Below, piece after piece: positions 16,651-25,076 of a stretch of DNA of 64,000 nt. The notes beneath the pieces are model-generated. The model saw nothing but the letters and a program-made list of their open reading frames with translations. It was not told the DNA's origin and made no database searches. Position numbers and translations under genes: made by a program. How positions within the stretch are numbered: position 1 is the stretch's first letter; each line of letters starts with the position of its first letter. The stretch comes from Oscillospiraceae bacterium (GTDB taxonomy: Bacteria; Bacillota; Clostridia; Oscillospirales; Ruminococcaceae), in NCBI GenBank assembly GCA_902779915.1, contig CACZDM010000004.1, forward strand, positions 62,001-126,000, in the 5' to 3' direction.

Positions 16651-17547
16651 ATGGAAAATAGTAAAACTGTTTTTGTTGCTGTTGTTGGAAAGCCAAATGT
16701 TGGAAAATCTTCGCTGATTAATGCTTTGGTTGGAAAAAAAATAACAATAGTCTCAAAAAAGCCTCAAACAACAAGGAATAGAATTTTCGGTGTTTTAACT
16801 AAAAATCTCGAACAGTATGTTTTTTTAGACACTCCTGGTTTATTTCACGCGAAAGATAAATTGGGGCAAAACATGGTTAAAACTGTTAAAGACAGCGTCA
16901 ATTCGGTTGATTTAATTGTGATGCTTGTTGAACCAAATGATAAAATATCTAAAGCAGAAAATCATTTTATCAGCAATTTTCAACATAGTCAAATACCTGT
17001 GATTTTAGTGATAAATAAAATAGACTTGATTTCAAATAAAAGCAAATTAATGGACATTATTTCAAAATATAACAATATATATGAATTCAAATCAACTTTT
17101 TTGATATCAGCTTTGTTTAAAGATGGCCTTGAAGATTTGATGCAAGAAATTCGAAAATATTTGATTTATAGCGATCATTTTTTCCCGAATGACATGGTCA
17201 CGGATCGGTCTGAGAGTTTTATTGCTGCGGAAATTTTGCGAGAAAAATTGCTGACGAATATGCGCGAAGAAATTCCCCACGGGACTGCGGTTTTGACCGA
17301 AAAAATTAGAGAGAAGGGTAATATTTTAGACATAGACTGTTTAATATATTGTTTAAGGCCAAATCATAAAGGCATGATAATTGGAAAAAATGGGAAAATG
17401 CTCAAAAAAATTGCAACCGAAGCGAGACTGGATATGGAAAATTTCTTTAAATGTCGGGTAAATTTGAAATGTTGGGTTAAAGTTAAGGATGATTGGAAAA
17501 ATAAAGAAAATCATTTGAAAATTTTAGGATTAAACGCTAATAGTTGA
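16651..17547 (+). CDS. era: GTPase Era
   Basis: The 298-residue protein has the G1 motif GKPNVGKSS, DTPG of G3 at about 60, NKID of G4 at about 120 and a C-terminal KH domain with GMIIGKNGKMLKKIATEAR near 247-265. Era binds the 3' end of 16S rRNA during 30S assembly. Three in-frame starts (GTG 16642, ATG 16645, ATG 16651) lie together. The third is best spaced from AGAG and gives the family's usual length. The order ybeY-dgkA-era-yqzL-recO is conserved in Firmicutes. Confidence 0.93.
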   Translation: MENSKTVFVAVVGKPNVGKSSLINALVGKKITIVSKKPQTTRNRIFGVLTKNLEQYVFLDTPGLFHAKDKLGQNMVKTVKDSVNSVDLIVMLVEPNDKISKAENHFISNFQHSQIPVILVINKIDLISNKSKLMDIISKYNNIYEFKSTFLISALFKDGLEDLMQEIRKYLIYSDHFFPNDMVTDRSESFIAAEILREKLLTNMREEIPHGTAVLTEKIREKGNILDIDCLIYCLRPNHKGMIIGKNGKMLKKIATEARLDMENFFKCRVNLKCWVKVKDDWKNKENHLKILGLNANS

Positions 17548-17575
17548 ATCTAGGCTGACAGCTTTTTGAGCATAA

Positions 17576-17622
17576 AAAACTCATCTCTTGTTAATAATAG
17601 TTTTAAAGGAGAGATGAGTTTT
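17576..17622 (+). promoter_or_regulatory. hairpin covering the yqzL ribosome site and start
   Basis: AAAACTCATCTCT (17576-17588) is perfectly complementary to AGAGATGAGTTTT (17610-17622). The 3' arm begins inside the AGGAG ribosome site and includes the first two bases of the TTG start of yqzL. The hairpin is not followed by a T run, so it is a poor terminator. It looks like a translational on/off element or an mRNA stabiliser between era and recO. Confidence 0.6.
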
Positions 17623-17767
17623 GGAGAGGGAAGATAGGGAGTGGAAAATTTTCGAAAAAACCGGGCGAATAGAGGATTATTTACGTTATTCTAAAACGAG
17701 ACGGGAGAAAAAAGATGAATTTAAAAATTGCAGGGATAGTTCTGAAGCAAAAAAAGTCTATAGCTGA
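17621..17767 (+). CDS. yqzL: YqzL-like small protein, 48 aa
   Basis: A 48-codon frame begins with TTG behind AGGAG (nine-base spacing) and ends with TGA at 17765-17767. It contains the YqzL signature W-x2-F-E-x-T-G-x-I-x2-Y-L as WKIFEKTGRIEDYLRY. Its position between era and recO is exactly that of yqzL in Firmicutes. The last 53 bases overlap recO in another frame, and the recO ribosome site (GGGAG) and start lie inside yqzL. The tail is very basic and longer than needed for the motif. The function of the family is unknown. Translation may be controlled by the hairpin over its start. Confidence 0.75.
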   Translation: MEREDREWKIFEKTGRIEDYLRYSKTRREKKDEFKNCRDSSEAKKVYS

Positions 17768-18476
17768 ACAAAAATATTTGACTTTATTGACCTCGCAAAA
17801 AGGAATCATCCATGCTAAACTTCGAGTTTTCGGCAAAATGAACAAAAATATTAGCAGAAATGTTAATGTTTTAGGTTATTATTATTTTGATATATTTGAC
17901 GGAAGTCATGGATATATCATAGATTCAGCCGAAACAATAGAATCGTTTTTTAATTTAAGATATTGTCCGGAAAAATTAGCACTAGCGCAATATTTTTGTG
18001 AACTTACATATTTGTTTGTCCCATCCAAGCAACGGGCTCTTCGACATTTAAATTTGTTGCTAAATTCTTTGTGGCTTCTAGAAAAAAACATATATAGTCA
18101 TAATTTTATAAAATGTGTTTTTGAGCTTAGGCTGCTGTCTTTGTCTGGATATATGCCCAATTTGGTTGGGTGTAAAATTTGTTGCAACTATGAAAAAGAA
18201 ACGATGTTTTATGTTCCTTTTCGAGGCGAGTTGATATGTTCGGACTGTTTGGAAAATATTAACCAAAAGTATGATATATTCAAATTAACAAAGCCTGTTT
18301 TATATGCCATGCGGTATATTATATATAAAGATGACAAAGATATTTTTAAATTTAAGATTAATCGTGATCAATTAGAATATCTTTCAAGTTTAACAGAAAA
18401 AGCCGTCTTGATTTTTGCTGAAAAAGAACTTTCAACTTTAAAAATTTATCACCAATTTAATGAAGAATTTAGGTGA
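17715..18476 (+). CDS. recO: DNA repair protein RecO
   Basis: The 253-residue protein starts with the OB-fold IAGIVLKQKKSIAEQ and has the helical C-terminal half with a zinc site: C-x2-C in GCKICCN at about 153-159 and C-x2-C in LICSDCL near 175-181. RecO loads RecA onto SSB-coated single strands in the RecF pathway. The ATG follows GGGAG by about eight bases, inside the yqzL frame. It is followed three bases later by mutS2. Confidence 0.9.
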   Translation: MNLKIAGIVLKQKKSIAEQKYLTLLTSQKGIIHAKLRVFGKMNKNISRNVNVLGYYYFDIFDGSHGYIIDSAETIESFFNLRYCPEKLALAQYFCELTYLFVPSKQRALRHLNLLLNSLWLLEKNIYSHNFIKCVFELRLLSLSGYMPNLVGCKICCNYEKETMFYVPFRGELICSDCLENINQKYDIFKLTKPVLYAMRYIIYKDDKDIFKFKINRDQLEYLSSLTEKAVLIFAEKELSTLKIYHQFNEEFR

Positions 18477-18479
18477 AGC

Positions 18480-20861
18480 ATGATGAAAAATTTTAAAAAA
18501 TATTGTAAAATGCTGGAACTAGATAAAATTTTTAAAATGATTTCCGAATTTGCTCACTGTGATGAAACAAAGCAACTTGTCAAAAATTTGCAACCGTCTT
18601 CGAATTTAACTGATGTTAAGCGACTTGTTGGGCAAACGGACGAGGCTTTTGTTATGGTGTGTCGATTTGGAAATCCGGAATTTATTGCGATTTTTAGTCC
18701 GATTGAAAGTTTAAATCGGGCCGCTGCTGGAATATCAATGAATTTACACGAGCTATTGAATGTTGGGCGTGTTTTTCGTCAGTCGCGAATTTTTAAGACT
18801 TTTTTCAAAAAAAATTCAAATGGACTTAAATATTTAAATGATTATATTGAAAATTTGACGCTTAATGATGAGCTGGAGAGGTTAATTTTCAAAAGCATTT
18901 TGTCTGATGAAACAATTTCGGATGACGCGAGCCCCCATCTCAAAGCGCTGAGAAACTCTTTTCGAAAGCAGCAGCAAAAAATCAGGGATATCCTTGAGGG
19001 CCTAACCAAAGGCTCTTTTCAAAAATATTTGCAGGATAATATCGTCACGATGCGTGATAACAGGTATGTTGTTCCGGTTAAAACTGAATATAAAAATGAA
19101 ATTCCCGGCTTGATTCACGACGTTTCTTCAAGCGGATCGACAGTTTTTATTGAGCCTTCAAATGTCGTTAGCGCTAACAATGAGCTGAGAGTGATCTTGG
19201 CCAGGGAAAAAGAGGAAATTAGCCGAATTTTGGCAGACCTGACTTCAAAATGTTTGGATTTTTCAGAATCAATAAAACAAAATTATAACAACATTTTGCA
19301 ATTAGATCTAATATTTTCTAAAGCAAAGTTTTCAAGCGAAATAAACGCAACTATGCCAGAAATAGTTGATAGCGGTCAAATATATTTAAAAAGCGCGCGG
19401 CATCCTCTTATAGATAAAAAACTGGTTGTTCCGATAAATATTGAACTGGGTAAAAAATTTAAGAGTTTAATAATAACAGGCCCGAACACTGGCGGCAAAA
19501 CGGTTGCTTTGAAGACCGTTGGACTTTTGACTTTGATGGTTATGTCTGGACTTTTGATCCCTGTTTCCGAGGGGAGTAAAATATCTGTCTTCAGTCATAT
19601 ATTAGTCGACATAGGCGATGGACAAAGCATAGAAAACTCCCTATCCACATTTTCTTCCCACATGACAAATATCGTTTCAATTTTGCAAGATGTTGACGAC
19701 AGATCGCTTGTTTTGATAGACGAACTTGGCTCTGGAACCGATCCTGAGGAGGGGGCAGCTTTGGCGGTTGCAATTGTTGAAAACATATCCGCAAAAAACG
19801 CCCGTCTCATCGCAACAACTCACTATACAGAATTAAAAATGTATGCTCTAGAAAAAGATGATGTTGAAAACGCTTGCTTTGAATTCGACATAAAGCACTT
19901 AGCGCCGACATATAACCTGATGATCGGAGTTCCAGGGCAGTCAAACGCGTTTGCTATATCTCAAAAAATGGGGCTGGATCCAAATTTAATACACAGAGCG
20001 CAGGAATTATTATCCAGCAAAAAAAGTGACTTTATAAAAATTGTGAACAAATTCGAAATTTTACGTAAAGAATATGAAAAAAAATTGCAAATTCAAAATC
20101 AAGAGATTGACAGAATAGAAAAACTAAAACGCGAAATGGACATTCAAAAAGAAAACCTGTCCAAAAAAATTAATCGTGATCTAGACAAAGCGCAGGAAAA
20201 AGCCAGATATATTGTTGATGGCGTTCGGGCCGAGTCAAATCAAATTTTGAATCAACTCAAAGAGATAAAAAAGCGACAAGATAAAGAAAATATAGATCAA
20301 TTGATTAATATCACAAATTCAGTCATAAAAAATTCAGTTGACGGTTTATATGAAAAAGCAAATCCTGTGATTATTCGGCAAAATGAACAATATTTGCTGC
20401 CTAGAAATTTGAAAATAGGTGATAGTGTACTAATTTATGATATAGATAAGACCGGGGAAGTCCTGAGTGAGCCGGATCGAAGCGGAAAAGTTCTTGTCAG
20501 GATGGGTCAAATAAATATGAGGGTTGAGCTAAAAAACCTGCGTCTGATGAAAAAAACAGAAAACAAAAAGAAAATTTCAAAATTAAAAAAATCACTCGTT
20601 AGCAAATCTGCACGAAAAGCAGCAACAGAAATTGACTTGCGAGGGCAAAATGTTGAAGAAGCTTTAATATATTTAGATCGATTTATCGACCAGTGTGTCC
20701 TGTCAAACATAGAAAACATAACCATTATTCACGGCAAAGGAACTGGGACTTTGAGAAAATCTGTCAACAGTCACCTTAAAAATCATCCTAATGTTTGCGA
20801 AAAAAGGTTGGGCGTTTTTGGGGAAGGGGAGGATGGCGTGACAATCGTCAGACTAAAATAG
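18480..20861 (+). CDS. mutS2: endonuclease MutS2
   Basis: The 793-residue protein has the MutS core and clamp, the P-loop GPNTGGKTVALKT at about 333-345, and Walker B VLIDELGSGTDPEEG near 415-429. A long coiled coil (520-620) is followed by a C-terminal Smr nuclease domain (about 718-793) with IDLRGQNVEEA and IIHGKGTGTLR. MutS2 binds branched DNA and collided ribosomes rather than acting in mismatch repair. Two adjacent ATGs (18480 and 18483) follow AGGTGA, and the second has slightly better spacing. Confidence 0.94.
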   Translation: MMKNFKKYCKMLELDKIFKMISEFAHCDETKQLVKNLQPSSNLTDVKRLVGQTDEAFVMVCRFGNPEFIAIFSPIESLNRAAAGISMNLHELLNVGRVFRQSRIFKTFFKKNSNGLKYLNDYIENLTLNDELERLIFKSILSDETISDDASPHLKALRNSFRKQQQKIRDILEGLTKGSFQKYLQDNIVTMRDNRYVVPVKTEYKNEIPGLIHDVSSSGSTVFIEPSNVVSANNELRVILAREKEEISRILADLTSKCLDFSESIKQNYNNILQLDLIFSKAKFSSEINATMPEIVDSGQIYLKSARHPLIDKKLVVPINIELGKKFKSLIITGPNTGGKTVALKTVGLLTLMVMSGLLIPVSEGSKISVFSHILVDIGDGQSIENSLSTFSSHMTNIVSILQDVDDRSLVLIDELGSGTDPEEGAALAVAIVENISAKNARLIATTHYTELKMYALEKDDVENACFEFDIKHLAPTYNLMIGVPGQSNAFAISQKMGLDPNLIHRAQELLSSKKSDFIKIVNKFEILRKEYEKKLQIQNQEIDRIEKLKREMDIQKENLSKKINRDLDKAQEKARYIVDGVRAESNQILNQLKEIKKRQDKENIDQLINITNSVIKNSVDGLYEKANPVIIRQNEQYLLPRNLKIGDSVLIYDIDKTGEVLSEPDRSGKVLVRMGQINMRVELKNLRLMKKTENKKKISKLKKSLVSKSARKAATEIDLRGQNVEEALIYLDRFIDQCVLSNIENITIIHGKGTGTLRKSVNSHLKNHPNVCEKRLGVFGEGEDGVTIVRLK

Positions 20862-20891
20862 TTTTTGCGAGTCTAAAATTTCCGAGTTCAA

Positions 20892-21608
20892 TTATTCTTG
20901 AGAACTGTCAGAAATTTTTTCAGGGCATTTGTGCATATCTGACAAATTTTCATTTGCGCTAGATATGATTTTTGTATAATAATTTGGAACAGAGCCAACA
21001 ATTAAAGACTCAGCAAGTATATATTCAGACTTTGTTTGTATTTCAGTTGAGTAGCCAGGGATGAAACCGGCTATTGTTGCGGTGATTTTGATGCGAATTT
21101 GATGGAGCGTTTGATTGATCCCGGCTTCTTGCAAATTGCTGATTATTTCCGAGCTCGCCTTTCCCTTTGGAGTGACTTTTATTGAAACAATCGGCCCAAA
21201 ACCAGACAACCAAACAACTCCAGACAGCGACCCTATGTGTATGTCTATTTTCTCGGAGTTGAATTTTTCCAAAGCGCGTCCAATTTTGTCCATTATATTG
21301 TTGTGGATTATCGTTATTTGTCTTGCATTGGTATGTATGGCCAGGATTTTGCCACTATCTGTGGTTTCGATTTTTATATAATCGTTATAATTATAGTCTA
21401 ATTCTTCTATGGATTTTGTTATTGCTTCACTTATTTTTGTTGATGCAAATTGATCTAAATGATATTTACACATATTGATTATGGTTGGCCTTGCGTGAAA
21501 ATCAAGAAAAATGACAAAAATTAAAGTCAGTACCCCAAATATTATAAGCTTGTGTGATAATTTCTTTTTCTTTTTTTTGAAAACAGCCAAAAATCCACCA
21601 CCACCCAT
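20892..21608 (-). CDS. yunB: sporulation protein YunB
   Basis: The 238-residue protein has one N-terminal membrane helix (about 21-39) and a long external domain with the YunB-type stretches IAEAITKS-like (KISEAITKSIEEL at 57-69), GSLSGVVWLSGFGP at about 123-136 and IKVTPKGKASSEI near 139-151. YunB is a sigma-E dependent protein needed for normal spore formation. The ATG at 21608 has no ribosome site. GGTGGTGG lies just inside the frame and a TTG at 21590 follows it. A CATAAACATT box identical to that before spoIIM lies at 21613-21622, so the start point may fall beyond this ATG and TTG may be the true start. Confidence 0.85.
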   Translation of the reverse strand: MGGGGFLAVFKKKKKKLSHKLIIFGVLTLIFVIFLDFHARPTIINMCKYHLDQFASTKISEAITKSIEELDYNYNDYIKIETTDSGKILAIHTNARQITIIHNNIMDKIGRALEKFNSEKIDIHIGSLSGVVWLSGFGPIVSIKVTPKGKASSEIISNLQEAGINQTLHQIRIKITATIAGFIPGYSTEIQTKSEYILAESLIVGSVPNYYTKIISSANENLSDMHKCPEKISDSSQE

Positions 21609-21647
21609 AATAAATGTTTATGCAAAAATATTATGGTTTGTGCAACT

Positions 21648-22277
21648 TTATGTGATATAGTTTTCGCATAAATCGATTAGTTCACAATTTTTGCAATCCG
21701 GCTTTCTGGCTTTGCAAACTTCCCGTCCAAAGATAACGACCCGGTGGCAAAAATCCGAGCTTTCTTCCGGAGGAACAATTTTTATAAGCAAATATTCGAC
21801 TTTGGTTGGATTTTTTTCATTAACAAGGCCTAATCTGTTGGAAATTCTGATCAAATGCGTGTCGGTGACGATGGCTGGCTTTTTATATATATCCCCCAAA
21901 ATTAAATTTGCAGTTTTTCGGCCAACTCCGGGAAGCGAAAGCAAATCCTTCATATTATCCGGAACTTTTCCGTTGAATTTTTCGATCAATTTCTGGCAAA
22001 TTTTAACTATATCCCTGCCTTTTGTGTTTCCGAGGCCGCAAGGTTTGACGATTTCTATTATATAATTTTGGTCTGCACTTGCTAATTTTTCAATATTTGG
22101 ATATTTTTCGAAAAGAGTTTTGGTGACTGTGTTGACCCTGGCGTCTGTGCACTGGGCGGCTAGGCGAGTTGCAATCAATAATTTATATGGCTCATCATAC
22201 TGCAAAGAACACAAAGCGTTTGGATATCTCGCTTTGAGTCGGTCAATTATTATTTGAACTTTTTCTTTTTTAGTCAT
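21648..22277 (-). CDS. nth: endonuclease III
   Basis: The 209-residue enzyme has the helix-hairpin-helix LPGVGRKTANLIL near 113-125, the catalytic Asp in VTDTHLIRISNRLGL near 134-148, and a 4Fe-4S cluster C-x6-C-x2-C-x5-C at Cys188, 195, 198 and 204. It removes oxidised pyrimidines and cuts abasic sites. AGGAAG lies seven to eight bases before the ATG. It lies just upstream of yunB on the same strand and diverges from trxB. Confidence 0.95.
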   Translation of the reverse strand: MTKKEKVQIIIDRLKARYPNALCSLQYDEPYKLLIATRLAAQCTDARVNTVTKTLFEKYPNIEKLASADQNYIIEIVKPCGLGNTKGRDIVKICQKLIEKFNGKVPDNMKDLLSLPGVGRKTANLILGDIYKKPAIVTDTHLIRISNRLGLVNEKNPTKVEYLLIKIVPPEESSDFCHRVVIFGREVCKARKPDCKNCELIDLCENYIT

Positions 22278-22335
22278 GATTTCACTTCCTAATTTGAATA
22301 TTTCTAATTAGAACAATAAAACTAAAGTTGAATAG

Positions 22336-22364
22336 TTGAATATATGTAAAATATTTGTTACAAT
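22336..22364 (+). promoter_or_regulatory. promoter of trxB
   Basis: TTGAAT (22336-22341) and TACAAT (22359-22364) are separated by 17 bases. The predicted start near 22371 leaves a leader of about 44 bases with GGAG ten bases before the ATG. Confidence 0.6.
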
Positions 22365-22414
22365 GTCTTTAGCTGCAAAATGAATTAGTTAAAAAGAAAT
22401 GGAGATGTTTTGCT

Positions 22415-23329
22415 ATGGATTGCGACTTAATTGTTGTTGGAGGGGGAATCGCGGGTCTAACCGCTTGTATATATGCGTCCTGTTCTGGACTAAACGTTTT
22501 GTGTATAGAAAATCAGGCCTGCGGCGGTCAAATAATAAACACACCTAAAATAATAAACTATCCGGGATTTTTAGAAATTGACGGCATGAATTTAGTTGAA
22601 AATCTACAAAAACAGACCACCCGTTTGGGAACAAATATACAATTTCAACAAATATCTTATATGGATCTAGCGGGCAACACAAAAGTTTTCAAAACAAACC
22701 ATGCTGAATATGGCGCAAAAGCAGCCATTATCGCAACCGGAGCTGGCAAGAAAAAGTTGGAAATTTGCGGAGAAAAAGCTTTTCAGGGCAGGGGAGTTTC
22801 ATACTGCGCAACGTGTGATGGGAGATTTTTTGAGGGCAAAGTCGTCGCAGTGGTTGGAGGGGGAAGAACCGCTATTTCTGATGCCGTATACCTCTCAAAC
22901 ATATGCAAGCAAGTTTATGTTATACACAGGAGGCGCGAGTTCAGAGCTTCAAAAGCCGAAATTGAAAACATGACTAAAAAGAAAAATATCAGCTTAAAGC
23001 TGAACAAAATCGTCTCTGAAATCAAAGGAAACGGCTTGGTTGAAAGCTTGGAGTTAAAAGACGTCGAGACAAATGAAAAACACAAACTGAAGCTTGACGG
23101 CGTTTTTATTGCTATTGGCTCAACCCCAAACAGCGAAAATTTCAAAAAGTGGGTTGACCTAGATTCTCACGGCTATATCGTCGCTGATGAAAGTTGCAAA
23201 ACAAAAACCGATGGCCTGTTCGTTGCGGGAGATGTCAGGACAAAAAAAGCCAGACAACTGGTCACGGCGGCTTCCGATGGAGCGGTTTCAGCATTGGCGG
23301 CTGTTGAATATATACAAAATATAGACTAG
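22415..23329 (+). CDS. trxB: thioredoxin reductase
   Basis: The 304-residue flavoprotein has the FAD motif VVGGGIAGLTA at 7-17, the redox pair CATC at 131-134, the NAD(P)H motif VVGGGRTA near 145-152 and the C-terminal FAD block LFVAGDVRTKKARQLVTAA. It keeps thioredoxin reduced with NADPH. No thioredoxin gene is adjacent. The gene is a single unit with its own promoter, converging on tyrS. Confidence 0.93.
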   Translation: MDCDLIVVGGGIAGLTACIYASCSGLNVLCIENQACGGQIINTPKIINYPGFLEIDGMNLVENLQKQTTRLGTNIQFQQISYMDLAGNTKVFKTNHAEYGAKAAIIATGAGKKKLEICGEKAFQGRGVSYCATCDGRFFEGKVVAVVGGGRTAISDAVYLSNICKQVYVIHRRREFRASKAEIENMTKKKNISLKLNKIVSEIKGNGLVESLELKDVETNEKHKLKLDGVFIAIGSTPNSENFKKWVDLDSHGYIVADESCKTKTDGLFVAGDVRTKKARQLVTAASDGAVSALAAVEYIQNID

Positions 23330-23372
23330 AATCTAGTAACAAGTGAAAAATATCTTAAAGCCACCTTAAAAA

Positions 23373-24596
23373 TCAGTCCAACTTCACGCGATGAAAAACC
23401 TTCTTGCCTTTTTTTATCGTCAGCCCGCCTTCAAATTCACTTTTCCTCAGCAAAAGTTTTGAATCAACAATCCTCTCGCCATTAATCATGATCCCGCCTT
23501 GATCAACAAGCCTTCTCGCTTCTCCATTTGATTTACACAGTTTGCACAAAACAAGCAGCTTCAAAACTCCAATTTGCTCATCATCAAAATCATCCTCAAG
23601 CAAAACCGTCGTTGGCATGTTTTCATCATCAGTTCCGCTGGAAAAAAGGGATTTTGACGTCTTTAAAGCGTCCTTCGCAGCAAACTCGCCATGAACCATT
23701 TTTGTCAGCTCAAATGCCAAGATTTCTTTCGCTTGGTTTAGCTTCGAACCCTCCCATTTTTCCATAGACTCAATTTCTTCAATTGGAATAAAAGTTAACA
23801 TTTTCAGACATTTTATCACTTCAGCATCATCAACATTTCTCCAATATTGAAAAAATTCATATGGTGAGCACTTTTTTTCATCCAGCCACAACGCGCCTTT
23901 TTGGGTCTTGCCCATTTTTTTGCCGTCTTTTGTTGTCAGCAAAGTAAACGTCAGACCATAGACCTCCTGGCGCTCGACTCTCCGAACAAGGTCTATTCCT
24001 CCCAAAATATTGCTCCACTGGTCGTCGCCGCCAACTTCAATTTTGCAGTTCAAATCTTGATACAGCCTCAAAAAATCATAACTTTGCATTATCATATAGT
24101 TGAATTCTAAAAACGAAAGCCCATGCTCCATTCGAGATTTTATACACTCAGCCGTCAACATTTTATTTACTGAAAAATATTTTCCAACCTTTCGCAAAAA
24201 TTCGATATAGTTTAAATTTAAAAGCCAGTCTCCATTTTCAACAAATATTGCTTGGCCATCAGAAAAGTCAACAAAACGCGACATCTGCTCTTTAAACCGC
24301 TGCGCATTGAGTTTGATTTCATCTGTGCTAAGCATTTGGCGCATATCTGTCCGGCCGGTTGGATCTCCAACCATAGTCGTCCCTGTCCCAAGAAGAGCTA
24401 TTGGAATATGGCCGGCCTGCTGGAGACGCTTCATGACGATCAGTTGCAAAAAATGGCCAACGTGAAGACTGTCTGCAGTTGCATCAAAGCCAATATAAAA
24501 TCGACACTTTTCATTTTCTAAAATCTGCTTAATTTTTTCTTCATTTGTCATTTGCGCAATCAGCCCGCGCCTTTTCAGCTCCTCAAAAACCGTCAC
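23373..24596 (-). CDS. tyrS: tyrosyl-tRNA synthetase
   Basis: The 407-residue class I synthetase has the HIGH-type site as HVGH in FDATADSLHVGH, the KMSKS-type loop as KMGKT, and an S4 RNA-binding domain at the C-terminus (LVDQGGIMINGERIVDS). The frame can be extended to a TTG at 24626. However, GAGAGGAG lies inside that extension and places a GTG at 24596 nine bases downstream, which also gives the family's usual start (VTVFEELKRRGLIAQ). A clear promoter precedes it, but I find no T-box leader, although tyrS is often T-box controlled in Firmicutes. Confidence 0.93.
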   Translation of the reverse strand: MTVFEELKRRGLIAQMTNEEKIKQILENEKCRFYIGFDATADSLHVGHFLQLIVMKRLQQAGHIPIALLGTGTTMVGDPTGRTDMRQMLSTDEIKLNAQRFKEQMSRFVDFSDGQAIFVENGDWLLNLNYIEFLRKVGKYFSVNKMLTAECIKSRMEHGLSFLEFNYMIMQSYDFLRLYQDLNCKIEVGGDDQWSNILGGIDLVRRVERQEVYGLTFTLLTTKDGKKMGKTQKGALWLDEKKCSPYEFFQYWRNVDDAEVIKCLKMLTFIPIEEIESMEKWEGSKLNQAKEILAFELTKMVHGEFAAKDALKTSKSLFSSGTDDENMPTTVLLEDDFDDEQIGVLKLLVLCKLCKSNGEARRLVDQGGIMINGERIVDSKLLLRKSEFEGGLTIKKGKKVFHRVKLD

Positions 24597-24662
24597 CCCA
24601 AGCAACTCCTCTCTAGAATTTTTCAATGCTAAACAAAAACACGCAAACCTAAATCAGATATT

Positions 24663-24691
24663 ATTATATCACATGTTAATTTTCAAGTCAA
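24663..24691 (-). promoter_or_regulatory. promoter of tyrS
   Basis: On the minus strand TTGACT (24691-24686) and TATAAT (24668-24663) are separated by 17 bases with TGA directly before the -10 box. The repeat-end motif of copy R2 lies 52 bases further upstream in the same orientation. Confidence 0.75.
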
Positions 24692-24742
24692 GTAAAAGTT
24701 TTTGTCTATATTCACCAAAAACATTAAATAATTTTAATAAAA

Positions 24743-25000
24743 ATTTGTTATATTTGTCTCCTCAAAATCCCTTGCTTAAAATATCCAACTTTTTAATAAA
24801 AAACCAGTATATTATAATATCCTCAATCACGTTCCAAAAAAGCCATGCGAAAATTAATTTAAGCGCCACCTGCTCACAACGGGCCTTTAATATTAAGCCT
24901 TACTTGAGGACAAGTTCAGTTGAAAGTGTCCGTGAGAAGTGGTAGGTTAATGCCTTGGGGGTGGCCAGTTCACGACCGACTGTAATATTAACTTCTAATT
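24743..25000. repeat. MITE-like repeat remnant, copy R2
   Basis: The gap between tyrS and the GT8 gene (450 bp) is largely repeat. The outer end GTTATATTTGTCTCC (24748-24762) is a degenerate copy of the R1/R4 end. It is followed by TCCTCAATCACGTTCC, GCGCCACCTGCTCACAAC (24864-24881), GTGTCCGTGAGAAGTGGTAG and a second CAGTTCACGACC...TGTAATATTA block (about 24968-24991). The internal order matches the left half of R1 and R4. The 90-codon frame over 24673-24945 is an artefact. Confidence 0.6.
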
Positions 25001-25009
25001 CTCGAAAAT

Positions 25010-25055
25010 TGCAACAAAAAGCAGGAGTGGCGTTTTTTTGAGCGCCACTCCTACT
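25010..25055 (-). terminator. rho-independent terminator after the GT8-lectin gene
   Basis: Read on the minus strand, AGTAGGAGTGGCG (25055-25043) pairs with CGCCACTCCTGCT (25032-25020) apart from one G-T wobble, around a ten-base loop. TTTTTGTT follows. It lies about 20 bases after the stop of the minus-strand gene. The sequence AATTGCAACAAAAAGCAG next to it recurs as AATTGCAATAAAAAGCAG near 26808. Confidence 0.9.
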
Positions 25056-25076
25056 TAAAAGTATATATTTTTAATT

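Noticed and set aside
24673..24945. 90-codon plus-strand frame
   Set aside because: It lies within repeat R2 and over the tyrS promoter, without a ribosome site.
24597..25076. T-box riboswitch upstream of tyrS
   Set aside because: I looked for the conserved T-box/antiterminator sequence on the minus strand and found none; the space is promoter and repeat remnant.
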